Source of the DNA: Acidobacteriota bacterium
Lineage (GTDB): Bacteria; Acidobacteriota; Blastocatellia; Pyrinomonadales; Pyrinomonadaceae
NCBI GenBank assembly: GCA_003222945.1
Contig: QHXM01000118.1
Location: 1 to 38,080 of the forward strand
Length of the DNA: 38,080 nucleotides
Direction: 5' to 3'
The position numbers and the translations under genes are program-made. Positions 13,924-21,569 of this stretch are shown one piece after another. Below the pieces are notes generated by a model. The model did not search any database. It was given only the letters and a program-made list of their open reading frames with translations, and was not told the origin of the DNA. Each line of letters opens with the position of its first letter. Position 1 is the stretch's first letter.

Positions 13924-14619
13924 ATGCCACAGACAAGACATATCGAACGCCACTTTACTGCTGGCGATACTGTTCGAGATATTGTTATAGGAATGTCCGA
14001 CGGGTTAACTGTCCCTTTTGCTCTCGCCGCAGGACTATCGGGCGCAATTAACTCTTCAGCCATAATTATTACAGCAGGGCTTGCGGAGGTCGCCGCAGGC
14101 TCAATTGCTATGGGGCTTGGCGGCTATCTGGCTGCGAAGAGCGATGCAGAGCATTATGATAGCGAACGCGAGCGCGAGAAGTTGGAAATCGTCCAAATAC
14201 CTAAGCAGGAGATGGCTGAAGTAGCGTCTATCTTTCGATCTTATGGTTTAACTACTGAGGAGGCTGCTCCCATCGTCAAAGCCTTGAGCCAACGCCCGCG
14301 CGCGTGGGTGGATTTCATGATGCGCTATGAATTGGGCCTTGAGAAACCTGACCCGAAGCGTGCCCTACAGAGCGCGCTGACGATTGCCGGAGCGTACATC
14401 GCGGGAGGGTTGATTCCCTTAAGCCCATATATCTTATTAAGGAATGCACAAACCGCTCTACGCATATCGGTGCTTGTCACACTCGTTGCTCTTTTAATGT
14501 TCGGCTACGTTAAGGGTAGGTTTACGGGAGCTAAACCTTTTCGGAGCGCCCTGCAAACAATGCTCATAGGAGGGCTGGCCGCCGCCGCCGCATTCATGAT
14601 TGCGAGAGCTATTTCGTAA
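13924..14619 (+). CDS. VIT1/CCC1 family transporter (iron/manganese)
   Basis: A 231-residue integral membrane protein of the vacuolar iron transporter family, which exports or sequesters Fe2+ or Mn2+. The N terminus carries the family motif VRDIVIGMSDGLTVPFALAAGLSG (about 18-41). The second helix is AGLAEVAAGSIAMGLGGYLAAKSDAEHY (about 52-78). A cytoplasmic helical linker with Glu-rich EREREKLEI follows, then three C-terminal helices. The conserved membrane Asp and Glu residues needed for metal passage are present. The ATG has GAGG about eight bases upstream. It may belong to the mobile cassette region behind it, but it has no clear attC site of its own. Confidence 0.85.
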   Translation: MPQTRHIERHFTAGDTVRDIVIGMSDGLTVPFALAAGLSGAINSSAIIITAGLAEVAAGSIAMGLGGYLAAKSDAEHYDSEREREKLEIVQIPKQEMAEVASIFRSYGLTTEEAAPIVKALSQRPRAWVDFMMRYELGLEKPDPKRALQSALTIAGAYIAGGLIPLSPYILLRNAQTALRISVLVTLVALLMFGYVKGRFTGAKPFRSALQTMLIGGLAAAAAFMIARAIS

Positions 14620-14817
14620 GCCCATAGCGCGCCGGACCACTCATTCAAGCGGTCGTCCTGATAGCATTAAGGATTAGCTCAGTTGATTTAGCTGGGAGCG
14701 CTTGGAGCGCATTGCGGCACGGCCTGCGGAGCGCCGCAATGTGCTAACAACGGTCAGCGTGCAAGCACGCAAGCCGAGCGTGCCACCTGCGTTCCCGGCA
14801 ATTATACTTCATCGCTT
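14620..14817. other. Non-coding stretch with attC-like and tRNA-like fragments
   Basis: No convincing gene. The 14630-14651 segment contains GGACCACTCATTCAAGCGG, which resembles the 5' half of an attC site but has no matching 3' half. At about 14668-14700, GGATTAGCTCAGTTGATTTAGC looks like a tRNA D-arm, but no cloverleaf follows. A GCATTGCGGC...GCCGCAATGTGC inverted repeat (about 14709-14743) can form a hairpin. Confidence 0.5.
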
Positions 14818-15257
14818 TCTAAACTTACTTAGAGTCAAACATACCTTTTTCACCGCTTTGCTAACTTACTATGCAGCAAAGAAGGTTTACTTTGCCGCTT
14901 TGTCAACTTGTTAAGCCGCAAAGCAGGTCTTCTGTGTGAGTTTGTTAATTAGCTGTGCTCTGAGCGAGTTTACTTCCTCATTTTGTCAGTTTACTTTACT
15001 ACCGGGTTAATTAGAGAAGAGCGTCTGTTAATTGAGAAAGCGGCAAAGTTAGCTGACTTCCAGGGCATGTAAGTTAAATTAGCCTTCAGGTAGGTTGATT
15101 CTCGGATTTTGTAAGTTGACAAGATGGCTTAACAGGCTTGCTTTGTCGCTTTGTAAGCTTGCTTTGCCACAAAGCAAGCTTACCGAGTGGCTTTCTCAGC
15201 CTGCATTGCCGCTGTGAAGGTTGAAAACAGCGTAGATTAAAGCGGAAAGCTGAATGA
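14818..15257. repeat. Array of about 21 tandem 21-bp degenerate repeat units
   Basis: Units start every 21 bases at 14818, 14839, 14860, 14881, 14902, 14923, 14944, then after one single-base slip at 14964, 14985, 15006 and on to 15237. The loose consensus begins GTAAGTTTACTTTGCCGCTT and individual units differ at many positions, but the 5' part g-t-n-a-g-y-t is well kept. Some units carry the reverse complement of a neighbour (CCGCTTT versus AAGCGG, GCTTGCTTT versus AAAGCAAGC at 15157-15179), so adjacent units can pair as hairpins. No gene is supported inside. There are no unique spacers, so it is not CRISPR. Confidence 0.8.
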
Positions 15258-15290
15258 AGCCATTCTATACACAGTACGCAGATAAGAGTA

Positions 15291-15359
15291 TTATGCGGAC
15301 AAGATTACGGATAATACGCCAATATGGGTGATTATCCGTAATAGAATTCCGCTTATACA
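15291..15359. repeat. Nested hairpin downstream of the 21-bp array
   Basis: ATTACGGATAAT (15304-15315) is the exact reverse complement of ATTATCCGTAAT (15331-15342), with a 15-base loop. Outer GCGGA/TCCGC (15295-15299, 15348-15352) extend it. The TAAT/TTAT core recurs at roughly 20-21 base steps further right, so this may be a diverged end of the 21-bp array. Confidence 0.7.
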
Positions 15360-15367
15360 ATAATTGG

Positions 15368-15472
15368 GCGTCTAATCTGGAAGGATGCTAGCAGCCTAAT
15401 TCTGGAACATGCTCGAACATGCTGGGAAATTAGAAGTAGAAGTAAGATTAGACGCCTCAACAGGCGTCTAAT
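15368..15472 (+). promoter_or_regulatory. Leader with mutually exclusive hairpins before the small cassette gene
   Basis: Three copies of one arm occur: GCGTCTAATCT (15368-15378), its complement AGATTAGACGC (15445-15455), and AGGCGTCTAAT (15462-15472). The middle copy can pair with the left copy over a long loop, or with the right copy as an 11-bp stem with a 4-base CAAC loop. It lies 40 bases upstream of the ATG at 15512. A regulatory function is inference; there is no U-tract after it. Confidence 0.45.
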
Positions 15473-15511
15473 ATGCGTTCGGTGCTCACTTTCTAATGGA
15501 GGATTCTCTTA

Positions 15512-15733
15512 ATGGCTCATGACGTAACGTTTGAAATTCCCTCTCGTGATCTCGGCAAAGCCGATGTCACATTTCACGTCAAACGCAGTGGCAAGAAACT
15601 CGGAACACTCGCGGTGTCTAAAGGCTCTGTCGTTTGGTTTCCCAAAGATCACTCGTATGGTTACAGAATCGGCTGGTCTGAATTCGATAAACTTATGATC
15701 GACAACGGCGTCAGAGGCCCGGAGAAACGTTAG
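15512..15733 (+). CDS. Small conserved hypothetical protein (cassette gene 1)
   Basis: A 73-residue protein with GGAGG about 11 bases before the ATG. I recognise the pattern (starts MAHDVTFEIP; KADVTFHVKRSGKKLGTLAVSKGSVVWFPK; ends YGYRIGWSEFDKLM) as a small conserved family found widely in bacteria, but with no known function. It is probably a single beta-rich domain without membrane segments or signal peptide. It is followed 27 bases later by an attC-like site (15761-15864), the arrangement of an integron gene cassette: one small ORF, same orientation, then recombination site. Confidence 0.8.
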   Translation: MAHDVTFEIPSRDLGKADVTFHVKRSGKKLGTLAVSKGSVVWFPKDHSYGYRIGWSEFDKLMIDNGVRGPEKR

Positions 15734-15760
15734 CGACGGCTCGTGTCTCAAATACGACGC

Positions 15761-15864
15761 ACCGAACAACTCATTGGACCGGAGCGCGAATAGCGCAGCT
15801 TTCATCTGCGAGGCTTGCGTGGTTGTTGGGTTACGTGCGCGCCCGGTCAATTCGGGCGTTATGC
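15761..15864 (+). other. attC-like integron cassette recombination site 1
   Basis: The 5' box is ACCGAAC, then CTCATTGGACCGGAGCGCG; the 3' part is CGCGCCCGGTCAATTCGG, then GCGTTATGC. Folded, ATTG(G)ACCGG pairs with CCGGTCAAT, leaving one extra G in the 5' arm, as integron attC sites do. A GCGCGA stem continues inward. It is about 104 bases long, close in sequence to attC 2, and sits directly behind a small ORF. Confidence 0.7.
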
Positions 15865-15886
15865 GGCTTCAATATAGGAGGTTATC

Positions 15887-16483
15887 ATGGACTTTACATC
15901 AGCTTTTAAGAGCGAAATCTTTCGTCCGCTTGTCTCACTAGCCATTCCGGGTTTTCTTACAGTTTCTCCATACATCATCATAACGGGCTATTACATTCCC
16001 GTAGTTCGTTCCTTTTGGGACGAGCATCCATCTGCATTCGTGGCGATTGTTGTAACTTGTATGCTCGCTGCTGGCTTAATTCTAGAAAATATTGGAACTT
16101 TCATAGAAGATCAGTGGGATGGGTTACTAATTAGCAAAGATGAGTCACATCTTGAGACATGGAGAGCTTATTTAAAGCTGGAATTGAACTATGAAATTGT
16201 TTGGCAAAGGTATCTACGGATTTTACTTACTTGGATGAAGTTTGAATTATCTATGGTTCCGGCTCTCACGTCACTTTGGATAGGTCTTCTATGGATTAAT
16301 TGCCTCTATAAGATTTGGTCTGTTATCGGGTTCATTCTAATATCAATTTTTATCTTTGTTCTTATTTGCTACTTACTGAAAGAGTCATATAAAAGTGCTA
16401 GAAATCTTGCACGGGTCAGAAAGCTTATAGTAGAGGCGATTAAAGCAAAGCCTATCAGCAAAACCGAAACAGAGAGTCCATGA
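15887..16483 (+). CDS. Multi-pass membrane protein of unknown function (cassette gene 2)
   Basis: A 198-residue protein with AGGAGG seven bases before its ATG. I do not recognise the family. It has four or five hydrophobic segments: about 20-38, 48-68 (FVAIVVTCMLAAGLILENIG), 108-125, 128-142 and 143-165 (IGFILISIFIFVLICYLL). A soluble, acidic loop near 75-100 and a basic C-terminal tail also stand out. Codon use is visibly more AT-rich than in flanking chromosomal genes, typical of cassette cargo. It is bounded on the left by attC 1 and on the right, 16 bases after its stop, by attC 2, so its borders are those of one cassette. Confidence 0.75.
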   Translation: MDFTSAFKSEIFRPLVSLAIPGFLTVSPYIIITGYYIPVVRSFWDEHPSAFVAIVVTCMLAAGLILENIGTFIEDQWDGLLISKDESHLETWRAYLKLELNYEIVWQRYLRILLTWMKFELSMVPALTSLWIGLLWINCLYKIWSVIGFILISIFIFVLICYLLKESYKSARNLARVRKLIVEAIKAKPISKTETESP

Positions 16484-16499
16484 TTGATATAGACGCGCC

Positions 16500-16601
16500 G
16501 CATAACAACTTATTGAACCGGAGCGCGAATAGCGCGGCTTTCATGCGCGAGGCTATGTTGTTATCACGGCTCATCGCGCCCGGTTAATTCTGGCGTTAGA
16601 T
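16500..16601 (+). other. attC-like integron cassette recombination site 2
   Basis: The 5' box GCATAAC is followed by TTATTGAACCGGAGCGCGA. The 3' part is TCGCGCCCGGTTAATTCTG and the box GCGTTAGAT, a good match to the GTTRRRY core. ATT(G)AACCGG pairs with CCGGTTAAT with the same bulged G as in site 1. Against site 1 the A-T pair has changed to G-C on both arms (GAACC/GGTT versus GGACC/GGTC), which is covariation. The ordinary chromosome resumes 46 bases on. Confidence 0.75.
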
Positions 16602-16646
16602 TGAACCTGAAGTTCACCCCAATACCACACGGCTTCTGACTCGACT

Positions 16647-18014
16647 TTAAGAAATCACGCCGCGCTCGCTGCGACCCTGAATTCCGAGTGCGCGCATACG
16701 CCTGTAAAGATGGCTGCGGTCAACGCCCATCAATTCGGCGGCGCGTGAGACGTTGCCCTCGGCTTCGGCCAATTTTCTTTGTATGAACTCACGATGATAG
16801 GCGTCGGTCGCTTCCTTGAACGAAGGAAAGCGGAAGGAGGCGGCAGGTGGTTCTTCTCCTCCAACGGGCGGAAGGTCCGCTACGCTAACCCTCATCTTCG
16901 ACTTCATAATCACAACGCGCTCGATTGTGTTCTTCAACTCGCGCACATTGCCGGGCCACGAATAGTTCTGTAAAACCTCCATCGCTTCCGCCTCGAACCT
17001 CTTCGGCTTCTTCCCGTAAGCGGCTGAGAATTTCTGATTGAAATGCTCGACCAGCAGCGGCACATCTTCGAGCCGTTCTCGAAGCGGCGGCAACTCGAAC
17101 GGGATGACATTCAGACGGTAGAAAAGGTCCGCTCGAAAATTCCCCTGCTCGATCTCGATATCAAGGCGCTTGTTCGTAGCGGCGATTACGCGAACGTCAA
17201 CGCGCACGAGGCTGGTGCTTCCGACAGGCTCGAACCTTTGCTCTTCCAGAACGCGAAGGACCTTCGCCTGCACCTTCGCGCTCATGTCTCCGACTTCATC
17301 AAGAAAGAGAGTTGCGCCGTCGGCCTGCTCAAACTTTCCCTTCTTCGCGGCGGTCGCGCCCGTGAAAGCTCCCTTCACGTGGCCGAAGAGTTCGCTTTCG
17401 ATCAACTCCTCTGGAATCGCAGCCGAATTTACTTCTACAAAGAGCGCGGGCGCACGCCTAGATTGAGCGTGAATTGCGCGCGCGACGAGTTCCTTGCCCG
17501 TGCCTGATTCGCCGTAGATTAGAACGCGCCCGTCCGTAGGCGCTACGACTGCGATCTGTTTACGCAGAGCGCGCATCGCAACCGACTCGCCAACCATCGC
17601 GTACTCTTCCGTGAGTTCGGCCATGAGTTCCGCGTTGACGCGCTCAAGCTCACGCTGGCGTAGTGCGTTGCGAATGGTGAGGACTGTCTTCTCAATCGAG
17701 AGAGGCTTTTCGATAAAGTCGAACGCGCCGAGTTTCGTAGCGCGCACAGCCGTCTCAATGTTGCCATGCCCGGAGATCATCACTACCGCCGCGTCAACCC
17801 CGCCCGCGCGCAACTGCGCCAGAGTCTCCATCCCGTCAATTCCCGGCAGCCACACGTCCAACAGCACGCAGCCGTAAGCGCGACGCTCGAAAGCTTTCAA
17901 GCATTCTTCGCCCGATGCGACAGCGTCAGCCGCGAGACCTTCGTCCTCCAGAACGGCGCGCAGCGTGTCGCGTATGCCTCGCTCGTCGTCAACTATTAGA
18001 ATTGATTCCGACAT
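16647..18014 (-). CDS. NtrX-like sigma-54-dependent response regulator
   Basis: A 455-residue cytoplasmic transcription activator from ATG 18014; the open frame extends upstream into the glycosyltransferase gene. An N-terminal receiver domain (about 1-120) has acidic Asp9/Asp10 and phospho-acceptor Asp53, in LLDVWLPG. A central AAA+ domain (about 145-375) carries Walker A GESGTGKE, the sigma-54 contact loop GAFTGA, Walker B LFLDEVGDM and the arginine-finger region FRADLFYRLNV. A C-terminal Fis-type helix-turn-helix ends with GNVSRAAELMGVDRSHLYRRM. It turns on sigma-54 promoters when phosphorylated, presumably by the NtrY-like kinase encoded 1.1 kb upstream on the same strand. The two genes are separated by a glycosyltransferase gene. 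Confidence 0.92.
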   Translation of the reverse strand: MSESILIVDDERGIRDTLRAVLEDEGLAADAVASGEECLKAFERRAYGCVLLDVWLPGIDGMETLAQLRAGGVDAAVVMISGHGNIETAVRATKLGAFDFIEKPLSIEKTVLTIRNALRQRELERVNAELMAELTEEYAMVGESVAMRALRKQIAVVAPTDGRVLIYGESGTGKELVARAIHAQSRRAPALFVEVNSAAIPEELIESELFGHVKGAFTGATAAKKGKFEQADGATLFLDEVGDMSAKVQAKVLRVLEEQRFEPVGSTSLVRVDVRVIAATNKRLDIEIEQGNFRADLFYRLNVIPFELPPLRERLEDVPLLVEHFNQKFSAAYGKKPKRFEAEAMEVLQNYSWPGNVRELKNTIERVVIMKSKMRVSVADLPPVGGEEPPAASFRFPSFKEATDAYHREFIQRKLAEAEGNVSRAAELMGVDRSHLYRRMRALGIQGRSERGVIS

Positions 18015-18040
18015 AGCAATTAATCGAACCGCGCGAAACT

Positions 18041-19066
18041 TCAGCGGCTCGGCGCGCTGCACAATCCCTCATTCAAAACCATTGCGCGCGTCGCATCGTA
18101 AACTTCCGAAACTTTCAGTTCCTCCAGTGAACGGCTAAAAACAATGTGATGTCCTTCTCCTACGGGAGTGAAACTATCTGGGGTCAAGCTTGGCAGAAGC
18201 ATCACGACGGGCGTCCCCGTAGCCGCAGCAATGTGCATCGGACCTGTGCTGTTCGAGACAAAGCAAGTAAGTTGAGCGAGCGCCGCCGCCAGTTGCGGAA
18301 TATTCAGCCGATCAAAGATGATCGTCGCGGGCGGAAATACGGCGCGCATCTTTTCGACCATCTCCCTTTCTTCCGGTCCTGCGAAGAGAACAAGGCGCAC
18401 GCCTTCGTCTCTGATAAGACGCTCGGCCAGTTCTCGAAAGCGTTCCAGAGGCCAGCGCTTGGTTGTGTGCTGGCCGGAGCCGGGGAACAAACCAATGAGA
18501 GGAGTGTAGGATGCGTTCTCCTTCTTTAATATCTCCTGAATCGTCCGTGTGTCTTCGTCACGAAGTTTAAGCTGCGGAACTCGCTGAGCATCCCTTATGC
18601 CGAGCGGTGCGAGAACATCAAGATAACGGTCCACAGCATGACGACCTGCACCTTCGACGGGCGGCTTCGGATTGAAGTTCGATAGAAAGTTGATGGACCG
18701 CCCCGGCCTGTGCCCGAAAAGTCTCAAGGGCGCTCCTGACAGGTAGCCCAGCAGATTTGTTTCCGAAAGGCTGTGAAGGTCAATCACAAAATCGAAGCTT
18801 CTTCGCCTCACCTCTTTCACGAGCCGCGCGATCTTCATAATAGAGCGCAGCTTCGGACCATCTCGCAACTCCACGCGATCAACTCCGAGCGTGACATCTG
18901 CGTAACCTGAAAGCTCCAGGATTGGAACAGTCGGAAGTCCTACGGCAACCGTGATGCGTGAATCCGCAAATCGCTCGCGGATCGCACGCAGAGCGGGCAG
19001 ACTCAACACGACATCGCCAAGCTGACCGAAATCTATTACGAGTATGTTTCTGGGGTCGGAGTTCAT
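18041..19066 (-). CDS. Glycosyltransferase family 9 (heptosyltransferase-like)
   Basis: A 341-residue inner-leaflet enzyme that transfers heptose (or a related sugar) to the LPS core. GT9 hallmarks are the N-terminal ILVIDFGQLGDVVLSLPALRAI (about 8-29), IGLFPGSGQHTTKRWP (about 190-205; nucleotide-sugar binding) and SNSTGPMHIAAATGTPVV (about 271-288). The start at 19066 aligns with family N termini but has no Shine-Dalgarno. It lies between the kinase (44 bases upstream) and the response regulator (27 bases downstream), all on the minus strand. A separate, closer waaF homologue is at 36468, so the two probably act at different steps of the core. Confidence 0.85.
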   Translation of the reverse strand: MNSDPRNILVIDFGQLGDVVLSLPALRAIRERFADSRITVAVGLPTVPILELSGYADVTLGVDRVELRDGPKLRSIMKIARLVKEVRRRSFDFVIDLHSLSETNLLGYLSGAPLRLFGHRPGRSINFLSNFNPKPPVEGAGRHAVDRYLDVLAPLGIRDAQRVPQLKLRDEDTRTIQEILKKENASYTPLIGLFPGSGQHTTKRWPLERFRELAERLIRDEGVRLVLFAGPEEREMVEKMRAVFPPATIIFDRLNIPQLAAALAQLTCFVSNSTGPMHIAAATGTPVVMLLPSLTPDSFTPVGEGHHIVFSRSLEELKVSEVYDATRAMVLNEGLCSAPSR

Positions 19067-19109
19067 TTACGAAAAAATTTATCTCGATCCTGGAAGTTTT
19101 ACGCTCCGC

Positions 19110-21365
19110 TCAAACATTAGCGACCGGAAGCTCTATGCTGAACTTTGCGCCGCGCGGGTGGTTTGAGGCGACGCGTATGTGCCCGCCGTGCTCCGTGATT
19201 ATGCGATGAACAATCGCAAGGCCCAGACCTGTTCCGCGCTCGCGCGTAGAGAAGTTCGGTTGAAAGAGTCGCGCGAAGGCTGTGCGCGGAATTCCGTGTC
19301 CCGTATCCGTGACTTCTGCCAGAACCACGCCGCGCGAAGGGTCGTGCGCCGTAGCAACCGTTATGCGCCGCTCGCCCTCCATATCTGCAAGAGCTTCCAA
19401 TGCATTGTCCATCAGATTCACGAAGACGCGACGCATCTGTTCCGCGTCGAGCATAGCTGAGGGAAGATGTTGAGCTAGGCGAACATCGACGCGCACGTCT
19501 TCCAACCGGTCTTCATAAAGAGTCATTGCCTGCAAGACGACTTCGCTCAGGTCTGCGGATTCAAGCCGCGCGTGCGGCAGCCGTGCAAAGCGCGAGAACT
19601 CGTCAACCATTGCCTTCAGCCCCGCGACCTCGCGCGTAATCGTCGCCGTGCATTCGTCAACGATGAGTGCCACGCGTGCCTGTTCCTTCACTGCATCACC
19701 GTTAGAACTGCCTGCGCCGTTCTCTCCATTCTCCGCGCGATGAAAATTCCTGGCGATGCGCTCGGCTGAAAGTTGAATCGGCGTCAGAGGGTTTTTTATC
19801 TCGTGCGCCATGCGGCGGGCTACTTCGCTCCATGCGGCTGCACGCTGCGCGGCCAGAAGTTCCGACAAATCTTCTATGACGAGAACGACGCCGCGCCCGC
19901 CGCCGCTGGTTGAGAGCAGGGCTGTCGCGGTTATCGCTACGGGAAGACCCGCGCCGTCCGCAGATGTCGTTCGGCCAAGCTCTCTCTGCTCTGCCGCGTG
20001 GCCTGCGCGACGCGCGCGACGAAGGATTCGCTCAAGCGCTAAGCGGTCTTCGTCGCGTATGATCTCAGCTAACCGGGTTTTCGCTTGAGGGATTTTTTCG
20101 AGTTTAAGAATTTGAGTTGCCGCAACGTTGATTGTCGTCACGCAATCCGTCTCGTCGAGCGAGATGACGCCGGTCGAGATTGATTCGAGCACGGTCTCTA
20201 TGTAGTTGCGGCGCTCTTCCAGCGCAAGATTCTTGTCCAGCAACTCGGCTGCGCCCGCTTCAATCTTTCTGCGGTTCTCCTCAAGCTGCGCCGTCATCTT
20301 GTTGAATGAATCTGCAAGAAGCGCAAGCTCGTCATCGGCAACCGTCTCGACGCGATGTTCCAGATTTCCTCGCGCGACCTCTTTTGAAGCTTCCGCGAGC
20401 GCCTGAATGGGCTTTGCAATTCCGCGCGCAAGATGAATGGCAATCCAGGTTGCAGCAAAGAGCAGCAGCAGAGTCAACAGACCCAAAGTTGAAAGCCCCA
20501 GCAGGCGCACCTTTCGCTGCTTTGTGACTAGATTGCTGTAGCGCGTCTGCGTGTCCGTTATGGTTTCGCTCAAGGTCGAACCGCTTTGATGCGACGGCAC
20601 GACGATCAAATTTCGATTGCCGCTCAAAGGAACTAAAGCTGCGTCGAAGCCTCTTCCGTTTGACAGGCTTTTGTCCGTCCCGTTCGTAGCAAAGGCCAGT
20701 TGCAGAGTCTGATTCAGTTCCGCCTGTTCCTCATCGTAGAGTTGGCCTTTTTTGAGAGCGAGGACTTGACCGTCCGCGTTAATGATCTCGATGGCGGCAA
20801 GGTTTCCGTCATTGACGAGCCGAGAGAGCGTCTGATCGTAATTTTTTTCGGGCTGCTCTTCTACAAAGGTTGCGATCATCTGCGCCGTCTCGTGCAGGCG
20901 CTCGGTCTGAACGGCGACGGCCTTGCGCTCGACCTGCACCGCTTCACGTATAACCTCCTCCGGTCCGCTATAGAACCATTTTTCGAGCGTTCGGTTGAAG
21001 TATAGGTACGAGAAGAGCGCCATCGCCGTTATCGGAAGAAGCGAGAGCGAGATGAAAGAGACTACGAGCCGCGTCTTTATCTTCGAGCCGAGTTGACGCT
21101 CACGCCGTTCGCGGCGAAGCTTTAAGAGGTTGCGGACCAAGATGAAGGTGAAGACACAGAAGGCTGCGAAGTTAAGAGAAGAGAGCGCGTAGAGCAGCAG
21201 CGTGTCTGATGTCGTGTCGGGCGTAACGACGGTCCAGATGCCGAAGGCTTGAAGCGCGACGAGAGTGAAGAGAAGCAGAAGCACGAGGCCGCCGAGCAGC
21301 CAGGGCGCACTACGCCTCTGCTGCCTGGCCTCTTTCGGTTTATCTTCACTATCTGTCGTTCTCAT
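19110..21365 (-). CDS. NtrY-like membrane sensor histidine kinase
   Basis: A 751-residue sensor from ATG 21365; a TTG three codons upstream is less likely. Transmembrane segments appear near 25-48, 55-80, 95-120 and 295-325. The second and third flank the cytoplasmic link and the third and fourth enclose an extracytoplasmic sensor domain of about 170 residues. A HAMP domain (IAKPIQALAEASKEVARG...) follows, then a PAS domain (YIETVLESISTGVISLDE), then HisKA with the phospho-accepting His in RRMAHEIKNPLTPIQLSAERIA. The ATPase domain has N box NLMDNALEAL, G1 DTGHGIP and G2 GTGLGLAIVH. This order is that of NtrY. The stimulus is unknown. The partner is the NtrX-like regulator at 16647. Confidence 0.92.
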   Translation of the reverse strand: MRTTDSEDKPKEARQQRRSAPWLLGGLVLLLLFTLVALQAFGIWTVVTPDTTSDTLLLYALSSLNFAAFCVFTFILVRNLLKLRRERRERQLGSKIKTRLVVSFISLSLLPITAMALFSYLYFNRTLEKWFYSGPEEVIREAVQVERKAVAVQTERLHETAQMIATFVEEQPEKNYDQTLSRLVNDGNLAAIEIINADGQVLALKKGQLYDEEQAELNQTLQLAFATNGTDKSLSNGRGFDAALVPLSGNRNLIVVPSHQSGSTLSETITDTQTRYSNLVTKQRKVRLLGLSTLGLLTLLLLFAATWIAIHLARGIAKPIQALAEASKEVARGNLEHRVETVADDELALLADSFNKMTAQLEENRRKIEAGAAELLDKNLALEERRNYIETVLESISTGVISLDETDCVTTINVAATQILKLEKIPQAKTRLAEIIRDEDRLALERILRRARRAGHAAEQRELGRTTSADGAGLPVAITATALLSTSGGGRGVVLVIEDLSELLAAQRAAAWSEVARRMAHEIKNPLTPIQLSAERIARNFHRAENGENGAGSSNGDAVKEQARVALIVDECTATITREVAGLKAMVDEFSRFARLPHARLESADLSEVVLQAMTLYEDRLEDVRVDVRLAQHLPSAMLDAEQMRRVFVNLMDNALEALADMEGERRITVATAHDPSRGVVLAEVTDTGHGIPRTAFARLFQPNFSTRERGTGLGLAIVHRIITEHGGHIRVASNHPRGAKFSIELPVANV

Positions 21366-21424
21366 AGACTGCAAGGGGTGAGTTTACCATATGAAATTGA
21401 AGTAGAAAGAGCGTAGGAGGAAGA

Positions 21425-21514
21425 GAAAATGATGAATGCTGAACGATGAATGCGCAACGAAAGGCGGAAGGCTTGTTTTCTATTCATTGTTCATCGTTCG
21501 GCATTCATCATTTC
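21425..21514. repeat. Inverted repeat with GATGAATGCTGAAC-type arms
   Basis: Arms 21425-21452 and 21485-21514 are nearly perfect complements with two differences, in GATGAATGCTGAACGATGAA / TTCATCGTTCGGCATTCATC. It lies in the divergent gap between the NtrY-like kinase and the CPBP gene. It makes the upstream open frame of that gene look longer than it is. Confidence 0.8.
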
Positions 21515-21569
21515 TTCCCTTCACTCCATACCGCAAAGTATTAGAATTCCTGTTATAGTCAGGAACAAA

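Noticed and set aside
14626-14652. attC site behind the VIT gene
   Set aside because: A 5'-half-like stretch without a complementary L'-R' half, so not called as a site.
14668-14740. tRNA gene
   Set aside because: Only a D-arm-like fragment (GATTAGCTCAGTTG); no anticodon stem, T-arm or acceptor pairing follows.
14818-15257. CRISPR array
   Set aside because: Units are contiguous, degenerate and 21 bp with no unique spacers of constant length and no cas genes; the same holds for 30303-30585.
16605-16646. Rho-independent terminators in general
   Set aside because: Here and at the gene-junction hairpins I see strong stems but no following T-run, so I call repeats, not terminators.
21450-21569. 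Longer N terminus of the CPBP protease
   Set aside because: Codons come from the hairpin repeat; the ATG at 21570 has AGGA and fits the family.
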